A DNA stretch of 64,000 bases from Planctomycetota bacterium (GTDB taxonomy: Bacteria > Planctomycetota > Phycisphaerae > Phycisphaerales > UBA1924). This document shows, piece by piece, positions 54,776 through 63,175 of this stretch. How positions within the stretch are numbered: the first letter of the stretch is position 1; every line of letters starts with the position of its first letter. The notes below the pieces were generated by a model, which was given only the letters and a program-made list of their open reading frames with translations, was not told where the DNA came from and did no database searches. The DNA lies in assembly GCA_017303555.1 (NCBI GenBank), contig JAFLCN010000002.1, positions 1-64,000 on the forward strand, written 5' to 3'. A program made the translations under genes and the position numbers.

Positions 54776-55924
54776 ATGCCGCAGCGATCTGGTATCGGAG
54801 TTTTGGGTTTCGGCAACCGCGTCGGCGGGCTGGTCGCGCAGCTTGTCGCTTCCAATCCCCAGATCGAACTGGTGTCCGTGTGCGATCCGGCTCCGGGCTC
54901 GGTCAAAGCGGCACAGGCCATGGCTCCCGCGTTGCAGGTGTGCGCGGATCCCGCGGAAATGCTCCAGAATCCGCGCGTCGGCTGGGTGCTGATCGGCTCT
55001 CCGAACCAGTTCCATCGCGAGCACGCCTCGCTCGCGATGCGTGCGGGCAAGCACGTCTTCTGCGAAAAGCCACTGGCAACCAACCTTTCTGATTGCCTGG
55101 CTATCCGTGACGTGGTACGGGAAACCAGCCGTTCGTTCTTCTTCGGCCTGGTGCTGCGCTACGCACCCCTCTACACCCGCGTGCGTGCATTGCTGGATGA
55201 GGGCTCGATCGGAGAGATCATTTCCGTCGAGTTCAACGAAACGCTCGGATTCAATCACGGCGGATACATCCACCAGGATTGGCGTCGCCACCGTGCCGCG
55301 GCAGGCACGCACATGCTCGAAAAGTGCTGCCACGATATCGACATCGTGAATTGGATGGTCGGCAGCCGCGCAACCAGCGTTGCAAGTTTCGGCGGCCTCC
55401 GCTTCTTCACCCCGGCAAACCGGCACATCGCCGACGAAATCGGCCCCAACCCCGCGAACGGCAGGCGGGCATTCCAGGATTGGCCGCAATCAAACCACGA
55501 TCCCTTCACGCTCGACAAGGACATCGTTGACCACCAAGTGGCAATCATCGAATTTGCAAACGGCGTGCGGGCCTCGTTCCACACGAACTGCTCGGCCGCG
55601 ATCTCCGAGCGACGATTGCTGCTCCTGGGCACTCGGGGCGCAATTCGCGCCGACCTGAACACCGGCACCGTCGAGCTCCAGAAGCTCGGCTGGGACGAAC
55701 CGCGAATCGTCCACCGCGTGACCTCCACGCTCGCCGACCACGCCGGGGCCGACGCGCAGCTCGTCGTCGCCCTTGCCGATTGGATTCTCCGATCGGTCCC
55801 GCCCCGCACCGGCATCGACCACGCTCTGGACTCGGCCATCACCTGCTTCGGAATCGATCAGGCGCTCGATGAGCGGCGAGTAATCGAGATGCAGCCGCTC
55901 TGGAAAAAGGCGGGCATCGGCTGA
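54776..55924 (+). CDS. Gfo/Idh/MocA family oxidoreductase
   Basis: A 382-residue NAD(P)-dependent dehydrogenase. The cofactor loop is GVLGFGNRVGGLVAQLV, followed by the FCEKPLATNLSDCLAI motif with the catalytic-region lysine and the C-terminal domain with GTHMLEKCCHDIDIVNWMVG. The histidine and aspartate of that last segment are typical active-site residues. It starts 26 bp after the HEAT gene with GGAG upstream. It is the last chromosomal gene before the att-like tRNA fragment. Confidence 0.9.
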   Translation: MPQRSGIGVLGFGNRVGGLVAQLVASNPQIELVSVCDPAPGSVKAAQAMAPALQVCADPAEMLQNPRVGWVLIGSPNQFHREHASLAMRAGKHVFCEKPLATNLSDCLAIRDVVRETSRSFFFGLVLRYAPLYTRVRALLDEGSIGEIISVEFNETLGFNHGGYIHQDWRRHRAAAGTHMLEKCCHDIDIVNWMVGSRATSVASFGGLRFFTPANRHIADEIGPNPANGRRAFQDWPQSNHDPFTLDKDIVDHQVAIIEFANGVRASFHTNCSAAISERRLLLLGTRGAIRADLNTGTVELQKLGWDEPRIVHRVTSTLADHAGADAQLVVALADWILRSVPPRTGIDHALDSAITCFGIDQALDERRVIEMQPLWKKAGIG

Positions 55925-55981
55925 ATTCGAGCTTGAAGCTTCGGCCATCACCCCGCAGAACGCGGAGCGACCAAGCAGAAA

Positions 55982-56023
55982 AGCGGGCGACCGGGATCGA
56001 ACCGGCGACATTCAGCTTGGGAA
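55982..56023 (-). pseudogene. 3' fragment of tRNA-Gly(CCC), probable attachment site of the island
   Basis: On the minus strand the sequence begins in the anticodon loop (TTCCCAA) and runs through the 3' anticodon strand GCTGA, a 5-nt variable loop, a T arm (GCCGG-TTCGATC-CCGGT), the acceptor 3' strand CGCCCGC and discriminator T. The 5' strand that should pair with GCTGA is absent: the bases before the loop read GGTCG, and no D arm or acceptor 5' strand follows. A tRNA 3' portion cut in the anticodon loop is the usual product left by tyrosine-recombinase integration. The fragment's 3' end faces the chromosome, and the cut end faces the defence genes. Confidence 0.7.
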
Positions 56024-56434
56024 CGACCGGGCTCCCGATCGGATTCCCCGTAAATCTGGCCACATCCGACGCGCTGCCCGCCCGCTTGCACACGCGCTTG
56101 CACAGGGCCCCCGTCCAACGGGATTTCTGCCCCCGCGCCCGTCCCGCCACGTTCGCCCACGTCGCGCCCGGCCCGGCGCTGGCCCCGTTCCCCCCGTGTC
56201 GCCACCCGGGGGGGACGTGGGGCCGACACGCCAAACCCGTGGCCCCGTCCCACAGTTCGCCACAAACGTCAGAGTCAGCCAACGCTGCGCCATGGGCGGA
56301 GTCTGACGAATGTGGCGAAGTCTGGGCGCGCCTCGGCGGCAGCCAGGGGCAGGGATCGCGTAGGTACTTGGAAAACTACGGTCGGCAGCCACGCCCGCGG
56401 GAACAGCCGCGCTTGGCGACAGAGTTTGTTTTGC

Positions 56435-56453
56435 ATGTCCGAGCGTCGGACAT
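56435..56453. other. Short perfect hairpin downstream of the 56475 gene
   Basis: ATGTCCGA (56435-56442) and TCGGACAT (56446-56453) pair around a 3-nt loop. No T-run follows on the minus strand, so it is at best a weak terminator for the 56475 gene. Confidence 0.35.
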
Positions 56454-56474
56454 CGCCCCTCCGCCCCAGATCTC

Positions 56475-57431
56475 TCACCATCCGGCCTCGGTGAGCAGCG
56501 CGACGTCGGTTCGAGGCACAAACCCTTGCACGACCGCTCGTCGGATGCGCTCCCGCACTTTACCGTCGATTGAAGCCGCGGCGCAGACCGAATCGCAGAA
56601 CCACACTCCCGGCACGACAGTCCAGAACAGGCACGCGATACCGATGGGCAAGTCTGCCGCGGCCACCCCGACCGATCCGGGATCGCGGAGAATGCGTCGA
56701 ACGGTCGCCTGCATCTCGTCGGGCATCAACCACGGGGTGTACGAAGTCAAGATGATAAATGTGGGGCCGCCCCCCTGCGCCCGTTTGATCTTGCCCACGA
56801 TTGCAGACCGCAACCGGTTCGCGTCACGATCCTGTTGCGCCGGCGCTATCCACGGCTCTCCCGTGCGGATCATCTGATCGTTTCGGTCCCGCACCTCGAG
56901 GGCGTCCTGAAGGTGCCGACATTCCACGGCCCACGGCGCGGGCGGAACATCGACGAAAAACTCCGGCTTGCGCTCGTGCGGAGCGACAGCAGGAAGCACG
57001 ACGGCCTCGCGCCCAAACTCCGCGGCGAACGCCGCGGCAGCCAACAGCTCATCGCAGACGGATGGCCCACCGGCGCGAAGCCGTGCAGTCACGTCATTCT
57101 GTTCCCGGCCCCCCATCTTGGGCCACAGCACATCGAGCCCGATTTCCATCCGCATCTGAATCTCGGGGACAAATGCACCACCGGGACTCAATAGGTCCAG
57201 CATCGGCCACCAATAGGCCGTCGGGTAGCCGAACGCCGGGTCCTGGGGTTCTGCCAGCGCCCTCGCGCGTAGTTCGGCGCGCCAAGCCGGATCAAACACG
57301 GCGGAGAGCCGCGGCTTGTCGGCCAGTGAGGCATCGCACCTATCGAGGTAATCCGCGCGGCTCGGGTCGGCACGGCGGCTCGTCGCCGCTGCGATCGACT
57401 TCAGCAGATCTGATGGGTTCGCGGGTTCCAT
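56475..57431 (-). CDS. Island hypothetical protein
   Basis: A 318-residue protein not assigned to a family. It is rich in acidic and aromatic motifs but lacks signal or membrane segments. The region FFVDVPPAPWAVECRHLQ (about residues 160-177) has a D...ExR pattern that could be a degenerate nuclease core, but this is weak. It lies 85 bp downstream of the STAND gene on the same strand and is probably co-transcribed, so it may be an accessory or effector of that system. Confidence 0.65.
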   Translation of the reverse strand: MEPANPSDLLKSIAAATSRRADPSRADYLDRCDASLADKPRLSAVFDPAWRAELRARALAEPQDPAFGYPTAYWWPMLDLLSPGGAFVPEIQMRMEIGLDVLWPKMGGREQNDVTARLRAGGPSVCDELLAAAAFAAEFGREAVVLPAVAPHERKPEFFVDVPPAPWAVECRHLQDALEVRDRNDQMIRTGEPWIAPAQQDRDANRLRSAIVGKIKRAQGGGPTFIILTSYTPWLMPDEMQATVRRILRDPGSVGVAAADLPIGIACLFWTVVPGVWFCDSVCAAASIDGKVRERIRRAVVQGFVPRTDVALLTEAGW

Positions 57432-57516
57432 TATGCGGGCCCGGCGTGCCGTAGACGTGATGGTAGCGAGCTGGACTCACTCCGCGCCCTGGCGGGGCTG
57501 GCTCGGCACAGCCCAT

Positions 57517-60500
57517 TCAGCCCGACGTTGGGCCATCAGCATCAGCGCGATCAAGCCACTCCCGTGCCGATCCGTTCAGACGAGTACCCAAAGATCGGAC
57601 TACAGATCGCAGAGTTGCTCTGGCCCTTGACTCAGGCGTCGGCATGCTCCGGGCATCCTCGAGGTCTCGAGCCAGCATCGATGGCGAGCTAAACCTGAAC
57701 CGGGCTGTTTGCAAGCGGCTCTGCCAGAGCGACCATAGAAACTCCGCGACTCTTTCCGCGGTGCCGGGTGCGGCGACAGATGCGACCTGGAAGGCGAATG
57801 ACGCAGCATGAACCTGTAGGACCGCCGATCGCGAGAAATCCGCGCTGGGCCAGGCGCTGAGGAGCAGGTAGGCTCCCAGCTGCACCATGCCCTGATGCTC
57901 CTGGCTGATCCGTTGAACTTCAGCGGCGACAGTCCGTTCGTCGGCACCTTCCACGAAGCGCTGCAAAAGGCCTCGCATCGCTTCCCATTTGTCCGATGGC
58001 AGTACCTGCCGGCCAAGCCTGGCGATGGCATCAATTGCACTCTGAGCGGCGGCACGGCCGGCGTCCGCGCCGCGAGCAGACTCCTCACAGATCCGCAGCA
58101 CCATCGGCACGAGTACAAATTGCAGCGCAGTCTCGTCGAGATCGTCTGTTGCCGTTGAAGGTCCGGGACGCAGATCGATCCTGAAGTCATCGCGCGACGG
58201 GTCGCGCCCCGCTTTGCGTTCTGCGTTCAACGCACGCAGCGCTCTCGCCGCCACAAATGCGGTTTCGATGGCTGCTGCCGTGTCTCCCGATCGGACTTGA
58301 GTGTCCAAGACTGTTGAGGCTACAAAGAGCGTTGTTGCTGGAACGCCGGCGCCGGTCGCCTCCGCGAAAGCACTCTCCGCCCAGACCTGCGACCGCTTGC
58401 TCCGATCCGTGCGGAAGGCCAGCGCAGACAACTGCGCCTTAAGCATCGCGGAGCCCGTCCGAGCACGGTACATGGAGATGGCAGCCGCATTGTGCCCTCT
58501 GAACATCTTCGGCGTCGGCGCCACGTACGTTTGGCCCGAACTCGTGCCTTGGGGAGGGCTACCGGTAGTGGCGACGGTTGCGAAATACCCGAGGACATGA
58601 CCGATGCGCACGGTGAGGGACTGGATCGTCTCTGTCGGCTTGGCAGCCAGCACTGTCGAGACTGCTGATTCGATCGCATCGAAGGCCTCTGGCCTCCTTC
58701 CGACTGCCCACCTCGCTACAGCCACCTCAGCAAGAACGCGGGCCTTGAGTGACGTGTCAGCATGTCCGTCCGCTTCGTACTCGCGCAGAGCCGCTTCCGC
58801 ATAGTCGATGAACGGCTTGCCAATGGAAAACGCCGCTTCGGTGGCAGTGAGCAGCGCGAACACACGGTTCAGCGGGATCTGGCCATGCACATCACGCGCG
58901 GCCTCCTCGAGGTGCGGGAGCGCTTCTTCATGCTTACCCGCCAAGTCCAACTGCGAGCCGTAGGTTGACTCAAGCAGCCCGCGTGCCGGTCCGACTTCAG
59001 CAACGAGCTGCATCCCGCGTCGCGCCAATGCCACCATGTCGTCGTGCCGCCTCTCGTATTCGCCCGCGATCACCATCTGGCCGCGGATGGCGCACGCCGT
59101 CAGCAAATCGGCCTTGTGCAGCGTTGCCCACTCTTCCAACCGCCGCAGCTGCTCCAGAGTGTCTTTCACACTTCCACCGCCGGGGTGACCCTCAGCGGCC
59201 GCAATCCAGAGCCGGTCGACCAAGGGCTGCACGACATTTACCGCCTCCGGCGACGCCATGACCTGGTGCAGGCGCTCGGCGCTGAGAGACCCCAGGAGTT
59301 CGACCCACATCCAGAAGTCGGCCCAGCCCTTGATGGCGGGCGTGACGATCCAGAGATCGACACCCTGGTCCCAGCCCGGAGTTTCAATCTGCTCCCCAGA
59401 GGGCATCGGCGCTCGACCACCGATTCGCTCAAGCTGGCGCGCTGCTTCAATGAGCTGCGGCATCGGCAATGATCCGGCGGTGAGAAGTTGATTCGCAGCG
59501 AGTAGCACGCCCCACCGGTCTTGCTCAACCGCGCCTTGCATCATCGCCAGCAGCGACCGCCAATACGCCGGCGCTTCCCGACCAAGTCGGCTGGCTGCCA
59601 CGACTTGATGACTGCGAAGCGCCATTCCGAGACCCGGCATGAGCGACGGCGGAAGCGGCTGTTCCGGCGGAAAGAAGATGAGAGGCCATTCGGGACCGAG
59701 CGCCTTGGCGCTGCGGCGATTAGCCAGCTCTCTGACCACCAAACTGACGGCCTGGCTGTAATCACCTGCGCCCATCAGATGCATGATCGCCCGCATGAAC
59801 TCGAATTGGTCGATCGTGCCGCGGCTCAGCAGCCTGCGCGCTGCGAACCGGTTGACCCTTGCGGCGACCTCGGTACCGAGTTGCTGGGCACCGAAGGTGA
59901 GCACAAGGGGGGAAACCTCATAGCGGCCACCACCGGCGGGTTGAAGCCATAGGCCGTCAAGGTTTTGGACGCACTCGAGGTAGGCTATTCTGGCTGGGTC
60001 TACCTGCGCGGTCTGCCGAATGTCATTCTGTGTCAGGGCGTCGCGGATGACGCATAGGCGGTACAGCAGCTCGCGGCATCCCTCCTGAGTGATGGTCTCA
60101 ACCACTCGCCGCGATGTTTCCACCGTGAGGCCTTGCGTGTGCCCGCCCGCCAGGAGCTGAGTCAGAACACTCTGATCAAACCTCCAGTTGTGCTGAGCGA
60201 GGTAGTCGGCCGCGGCGCGGAGAAGTGCGGGATGTCCCGCAGTCAGGCCGCGAAGCATGGTGACGCGCCCGTCGGTCATGAAATTGCTGGGCGCTCCTCG
60301 CGCCGCGAGCAATTCCCGAACCTCGCCATCGTCAAACATCGGAACCGCCATCGAACTGACGTCGGCGGCGGCCAGCGTCTCAATCAGCGCGGACGGCGGA
60401 GCCGTATCTCCCGTCGTGATGACTCGTACGCCGACTTGCTTGCAGGCCCGAACCATGTCCAGCCAGGTCGTAGCCTCCCCTGAGCCGGCGCGGAGCGATC

Positions 60501-61797
60501 CCAAGTCATCGAACACAAGCACGGATGCCGGTGGAAGCGCTGCGATCCATGCCGCGGCAGCGGCGGCGTTCTGGCCGTCACTCATGGTTGCACGGAGACG
60601 GTCCAGCGCCATCCTCGTTTCTAGCCCTCTGAGCCCAAACCACCGGAGCGGTCCGCCAAGAAGGGTGGCCAGCAGGCCGGCGAGATGGGACTTCCCCGTG
60701 CTAGCGGCACCACTGAGGGCGATCCACGTCGCTGTCCCGGCGTCAGCATTCAGGCGCTGAACCGTCTGTGTTCGGCGCACGAGTGATTGCACCAGCGGCG
60801 CCTCCGTGAGCACCGCCAATGGCGTCGTAGAACCAAGCTGGGGGGATGCGCCGGTGTCTCCGATGATCGCACGGAGGGCACGCTGTTCGATTTCCACCGC
60901 CTCCACCCGGCCCTCGAGCGCGAACAGCCGGACGGATTGGCCGAGAACCTGCTCCTTCAGTTGAGCGAGTAGGGCTCGGTCGGTCTCGGCCAGTTGCGGT
61001 GAGGCCAGGAAGGAATCAAGGGCTGGAACCGTCAGCTCCTTGAGCCCAGGCTGAGACAGAGTTCTGAACACCGCCGCGAAAAGAATGTCGTGAAGCAACT
61101 CGGCGGCCAGTGGATAGGTTCCGCGCGATCGGATGGTGCGAACCACCTCGTCGGCCAAGTCAGAAAGGCCCGACTCACCGAAGGACCATTCGAACTGTTC
61201 GATGAGCGCAAGAACGTCAGCGTCCGCGGCACCGGCAAACCCCGTGTACTCCGTCCAAATCCCGTCGGGCGTGTCAGACGGGCGCGTGGCGGAGCGCAGC
61301 AACGAGCGGACCCCGGACAGCAGTGATGCCTTCGTCGTTTCGTCCTTGACACCCTGCCGCAATTGCTCCCAGGCCTCGACTCCATTGGTCCCCTTTGGCA
61401 GCGGCGAGAGCTTCTCCCGGCCCGCGGGCGCGGTGGTCGTGTATCGGAACCGGATGTCACGCCCCGGGTTGGCCCGCCGGTGGGCACAGAATGACCCGAT
61501 AGCGATGACGGCCCCCGGCGCATGCAATGTCAGGGACCGTTGCACATCCTTGACTTGCTCCAGCAACCGCCCGGTTTCGGCCGGGCTTGCCGAAGCGGCT
61601 CGCGTGATGTGGTCGATGTCTTCCCCGCGTTCCAACTGCAGGACCTGGCCTGCACCGAGCCCCAACCAGCGCAGGATCGTCAGCTCGACCTGGTACACGA
61701 AGCCGCGGATCGTCGCGGAGGCATCCTGATTTCGCCCAGGCTTGAAGTCGTTCACGGCGCGATTGTACGACGACTTGACTCTTGATGCAGACTGCAT
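57517..61797 (-). CDS. STAND ATPase with N-terminal Cap4/DUF4297-like nuclease domain, candidate antiphage protein
   Basis: Residue numbers here count from the GTG at 61800, giving 1,427 residues; the ATG at 61797 used for the coordinates gives 1,426. Residues about 25-150 resemble the DUF4297/Cap4 nuclease fold: RGFVYQVELTIL, LERGEDIDHI (E57, D61, D63) and EQVKD (E81-K84) form a D...E-x-K-like site. A P-loop NTPase follows, with Walker A GAASTGKS (364-371) and Walker B LVFDD (428-432). From about residue 700 to the end the protein is helical and repeat-like (TPR-type). This nuclease-STAND-repeat layout is that of antiphage sensors such as the Avs group; it is shorter than known Cap4-type Avs proteins. 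A GTG at 61755 is a further possible start, six bases after a TACAAT hexamer. I would regard nuclease plus STAND as likely, and the trigger as unknown. Confidence 0.78.
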   Translation of the reverse strand: MQSASRVKSSYNRAVNDFKPGRNQDASATIRGFVYQVELTILRWLGLGAGQVLQLERGEDIDHITRAASASPAETGRLLEQVKDVQRSLTLHAPGAVIAIGSFCAHRRANPGRDIRFRYTTTAPAGREKLSPLPKGTNGVEAWEQLRQGVKDETTKASLLSGVRSLLRSATRPSDTPDGIWTEYTGFAGAADADVLALIEQFEWSFGESGLSDLADEVVRTIRSRGTYPLAAELLHDILFAAVFRTLSQPGLKELTVPALDSFLASPQLAETDRALLAQLKEQVLGQSVRLFALEGRVEAVEIEQRALRAIIGDTGASPQLGSTTPLAVLTEAPLVQSLVRRTQTVQRLNADAGTATWIALSGAASTGKSHLAGLLATLLGGPLRWFGLRGLETRMALDRLRATMSDGQNAAAAAAWIAALPPASVLVFDDLGSLRAGSGEATTWLDMVRACKQVGVRVITTGDTAPPSALIETLAAADVSSMAVPMFDDGEVRELLAARGAPSNFMTDGRVTMLRGLTAGHPALLRAAADYLAQHNWRFDQSVLTQLLAGGHTQGLTVETSRRVVETITQEGCRELLYRLCVIRDALTQNDIRQTAQVDPARIAYLECVQNLDGLWLQPAGGGRYEVSPLVLTFGAQQLGTEVAARVNRFAARRLLSRGTIDQFEFMRAIMHLMGAGDYSQAVSLVVRELANRRSAKALGPEWPLIFFPPEQPLPPSLMPGLGMALRSHQVVAASRLGREAPAYWRSLLAMMQGAVEQDRWGVLLAANQLLTAGSLPMPQLIEAARQLERIGGRAPMPSGEQIETPGWDQGVDLWIVTPAIKGWADFWMWVELLGSLSAERLHQVMASPEAVNVVQPLVDRLWIAAAEGHPGGGSVKDTLEQLRRLEEWATLHKADLLTACAIRGQMVIAGEYERRHDDMVALARRGMQLVAEVGPARGLLESTYGSQLDLAGKHEEALPHLEEAARDVHGQIPLNRVFALLTATEAAFSIGKPFIDYAEAALREYEADGHADTSLKARVLAEVAVARWAVGRRPEAFDAIESAVSTVLAAKPTETIQSLTVRIGHVLGYFATVATTGSPPQGTSSGQTYVAPTPKMFRGHNAAAISMYRARTGSAMLKAQLSALAFRTDRSKRSQVWAESAFAEATGAGVPATTLFVASTVLDTQVRSGDTAAAIETAFVAARALRALNAERKAGRDPSRDDFRIDLRPGPSTATDDLDETALQFVLVPMVLRICEESARGADAGRAAAQSAIDAIARLGRQVLPSDKWEAMRGLLQRFVEGADERTVAAEVQRISQEHQGMVQLGAYLLLSAWPSADFSRSAVLQVHAASFAFQVASVAAPGTAERVAEFLWSLWQSRLQTARFRFSSPSMLARDLEDARSMPTPESRARATLRSVVRSLGTRLNGSAREWLDRADADGPTSG
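61762..61767 (-). promoter_or_regulatory. Possible -10 (TACAAT) for a leaderless STAND transcript
   Basis: On the minus strand TACAAT ends six bases before the in-frame GTG at 61755. If that is the true start, the transcript would be leaderless and the palindromes at 61784-61817 would lie in the -35 region. Confidence 0.35.
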
Positions 61798-61817
61798 CAC
61801 AATGCAGCATCCTGCAT
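61784..61817. promoter_or_regulatory. Tandem palindromic operator between divergent defence genes
   Basis: Two palindromes share the ATGCAG half-site. GATGCAG-A-CTGCATC (61784-61798) is perfect over 15 bp. ATGCAG-CATC-CTGCAT (61802-61817) is perfect with a 4-nt spacer. Their centres are about 18-19 bp apart, close to two helical turns. They sit between the STAND gene and the small DNA-binding protein gene, so one regulator could control both directions. Confidence 0.7.
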
Positions 61818-61829
61818 CACGAGGTCTCC

Positions 61830-62033
61830 ATGCCCAAGAAACGACAATCGGCTGAATCTGACCGCGTCACGGTGACGCTGGCGCAGGGGCAGCGTGCCGT
61901 GCTCGAGCGCATCGCGGAGCAGAACGGCACCACGTTGGCGTTTGTGGTGCGATATGCGGTGAAGCAGTTCATCCAGGAATCGGAGCGTGGCCAGCTGAAG
62001 CTGGAGTTCCCTGTCGGTCCAGCCAGCCAATGA
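61830..62033 (+). CDS. Small ribbon-helix-helix-like DNA-binding protein
   Basis: A 67-residue basic protein. SDRVTVTLAQGQRAVLERIAEQNGTTLAFVVRYAVKQFIQE has the pattern of a CopG/Arc-type ribbon-helix-helix: a short strand then two helices. GAGG stands six bases before the ATG. It lies directly beside the tandem palindromes and just upstream of the DNA methyltransferase, the position held by controller genes in restriction-modification operons. It probably binds those palindromes to balance methyltransferase and STAND expression; this is inference. Confidence 0.72.
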   Translation: MPKKRQSAESDRVTVTLAQGQRAVLERIAEQNGTTLAFVVRYAVKQFIQESERGQLKLEFPVGPASQ

Positions 62034-62041
62034 GGACCCGA

Positions 62042-63175
62042 ATGCCCATCCAGTCTCCCATCGATACCTCAGGTCAACCTGCGTCGGTCGCCTACAAGCG
62101 CCCGCGCGGCACGCTGTACCTCGGCGACTCGCTGCACGCCCTCGCTCACGCACCACTCACGAAGTATCGCGGCAAGGTGCAGCTCGTCTTCACGTCGCCT
62201 CCGTTTCCGCTTAATCGGAAAAAGAAGTACGGCAACCTGCAAGGCGAGGAGTATGTCGAATGGCTCGCAGCGTACGCACCACGGCTGACCGAGTTCCTGA
62301 CCGATGACGGATCGATTGTGATCGAGGTCGGAAACGGCTGGGACGCGGGCCAGCCAACGGTTTCAACACTCGCCATCGAGGCTCTCCTGGCCTTCAAGAA
62401 GAAGGCGGGTCTCCATCTCTGCCAGGAATTCATCTGCTTCAATCCGGCACGGCTCCCAAGCCCCGCACAATGGGTGACGATCGAGCGGTGCCGGGTCAAG
62501 GACGCGTTCACGCGCGTTTGGTGGATGTCACCAACGCCGCGCCCGAAGGCTGACAACGGCCGCATCTTGACCGAGTACAGCGGTGCAATGCGCAAACTAC
62601 TGGAACGCGGCACGTACAACCCAGGTACCCGGCCATCCGAACACCAGATCGGGGAAACCTCGTTCCTCTCCGACAACGGTGGCGCGATCCCGCCAAACGT
62701 GCTCATGCCGTCAGCTTGTGCCATTCTGCAGGAGATTTTGGCAGCGGGAAATGAGACGACAGATGTCCTGTCGATCGCCAACACCTCGACAGCTGACCCG
62801 TATCAGCGATACTGCCGGGAAAACGACATACCGCAGCATCCTGCCAGAATGCCGATGAAGCTCGTCCAATTCTTTGTGGACTTCCTAACCGAGCCCGGCG
62901 ACCTGGTGCTGGATCCGTTCGCTGGGAGCAATTCGACGGGCTTTGTCGCCGACCTGCGCGAGCGCCGATGGGTGGGGATCGAGGCCGACGAGCACTACGC
63001 GCGTACCTCGGAGGAGCGGTTCAAGCAGTACGAGCTGACAGGCGTCAACCCTCTTTTTGGCGAATCGCCTCGATCTGCCGGGAAAAACGGGACCGCAGTA
63101 CGTCCAGGAACGCCTGTAGTTGTTCGATCTCGGCCAGCGGTATCGGGCGCGAGCCGCCGTGCACGCCGCGGGTGA
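62042..63175 (+). CDS. N4-cytosine-type DNA methyltransferase, M.PvuII-like
   Basis: A 377-residue beta-class methyltransferase with the catalytic motif IV first (VFTSPPFPLNRKKKYGN) and the SAM-binding motif I late (LDPFAGSNSTGFV, RRWVGIEAD). From memory, the spacing and several blocks (FICFNPARLPSPAQWV, RVKDAFTRVWW, SDNGGAIPPN, HPARMPMKLV) follow M.PvuII, an N4-cytosine enzyme. GAGGA lies five bases before the ATG at 62042; an ATG at 62030 overlapping the upstream stop is the alternative. No PvuII-like endonuclease gene is visible next to it. The last roughly 40 residues (after about NPLFG) are arginine-rich, overlap the convergent gene by 131 bp and look unlike the family. Confidence 0.88.
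   Translation: MPIQSPIDTSGQPASVAYKRPRGTLYLGDSLHALAHAPLTKYRGKVQLVFTSPPFPLNRKKKYGNLQGEEYVEWLAAYAPRLTEFLTDDGSIVIEVGNGWDAGQPTVSTLAIEALLAFKKKAGLHLCQEFICFNPARLPSPAQWVTIERCRVKDAFTRVWWMSPTPRPKADNGRILTEYSGAMRKLLERGTYNPGTRPSEHQIGETSFLSDNGGAIPPNVLMPSACAILQEILAAGNETTDVLSIANTSTADPYQRYCRENDIPQHPARMPMKLVQFFVDFLTEPGDLVLDPFAGSNSTGFVADLRERRWVGIEADEHYARTSEERFKQYELTGVNPLFGESPRSAGKNGTAVRPGTPVVVRSRPAVSGASRRARRG

Larger units (their letters stand above)
55925..56474. other. Gene-free boundary region
   Basis: About 550 bp without a credible gene. The open frames across it are GC-rich shadows, and one simply translates the tRNA remnant. It holds the 42-nt tRNA-Gly fragment at 55982-56023 and a hairpin at 56435-56453. 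The stretch 56024-56434 shows nothing recognisable and no integrase remnant. Confidence 0.6.

Noticed and set aside
55982..56100. A complete tRNA-Gly gene
   Set aside because: The anticodon 5' strand, D arm and acceptor 5' strand are absent upstream of the anticodon loop, so only a 3' fragment remains.
55839..56282. A 147-codon minus-strand frame across the tRNA fragment
   Set aside because: The segment LNVAGSIPVARF is simply the translated tRNA T arm; no protein family is matched.
56024..57431. Integrase or transposase expected next to the att-like site
   Set aside because: No tyrosine- or serine-recombinase motifs appear in any frame here; the gene would have to be at the other end of the island.
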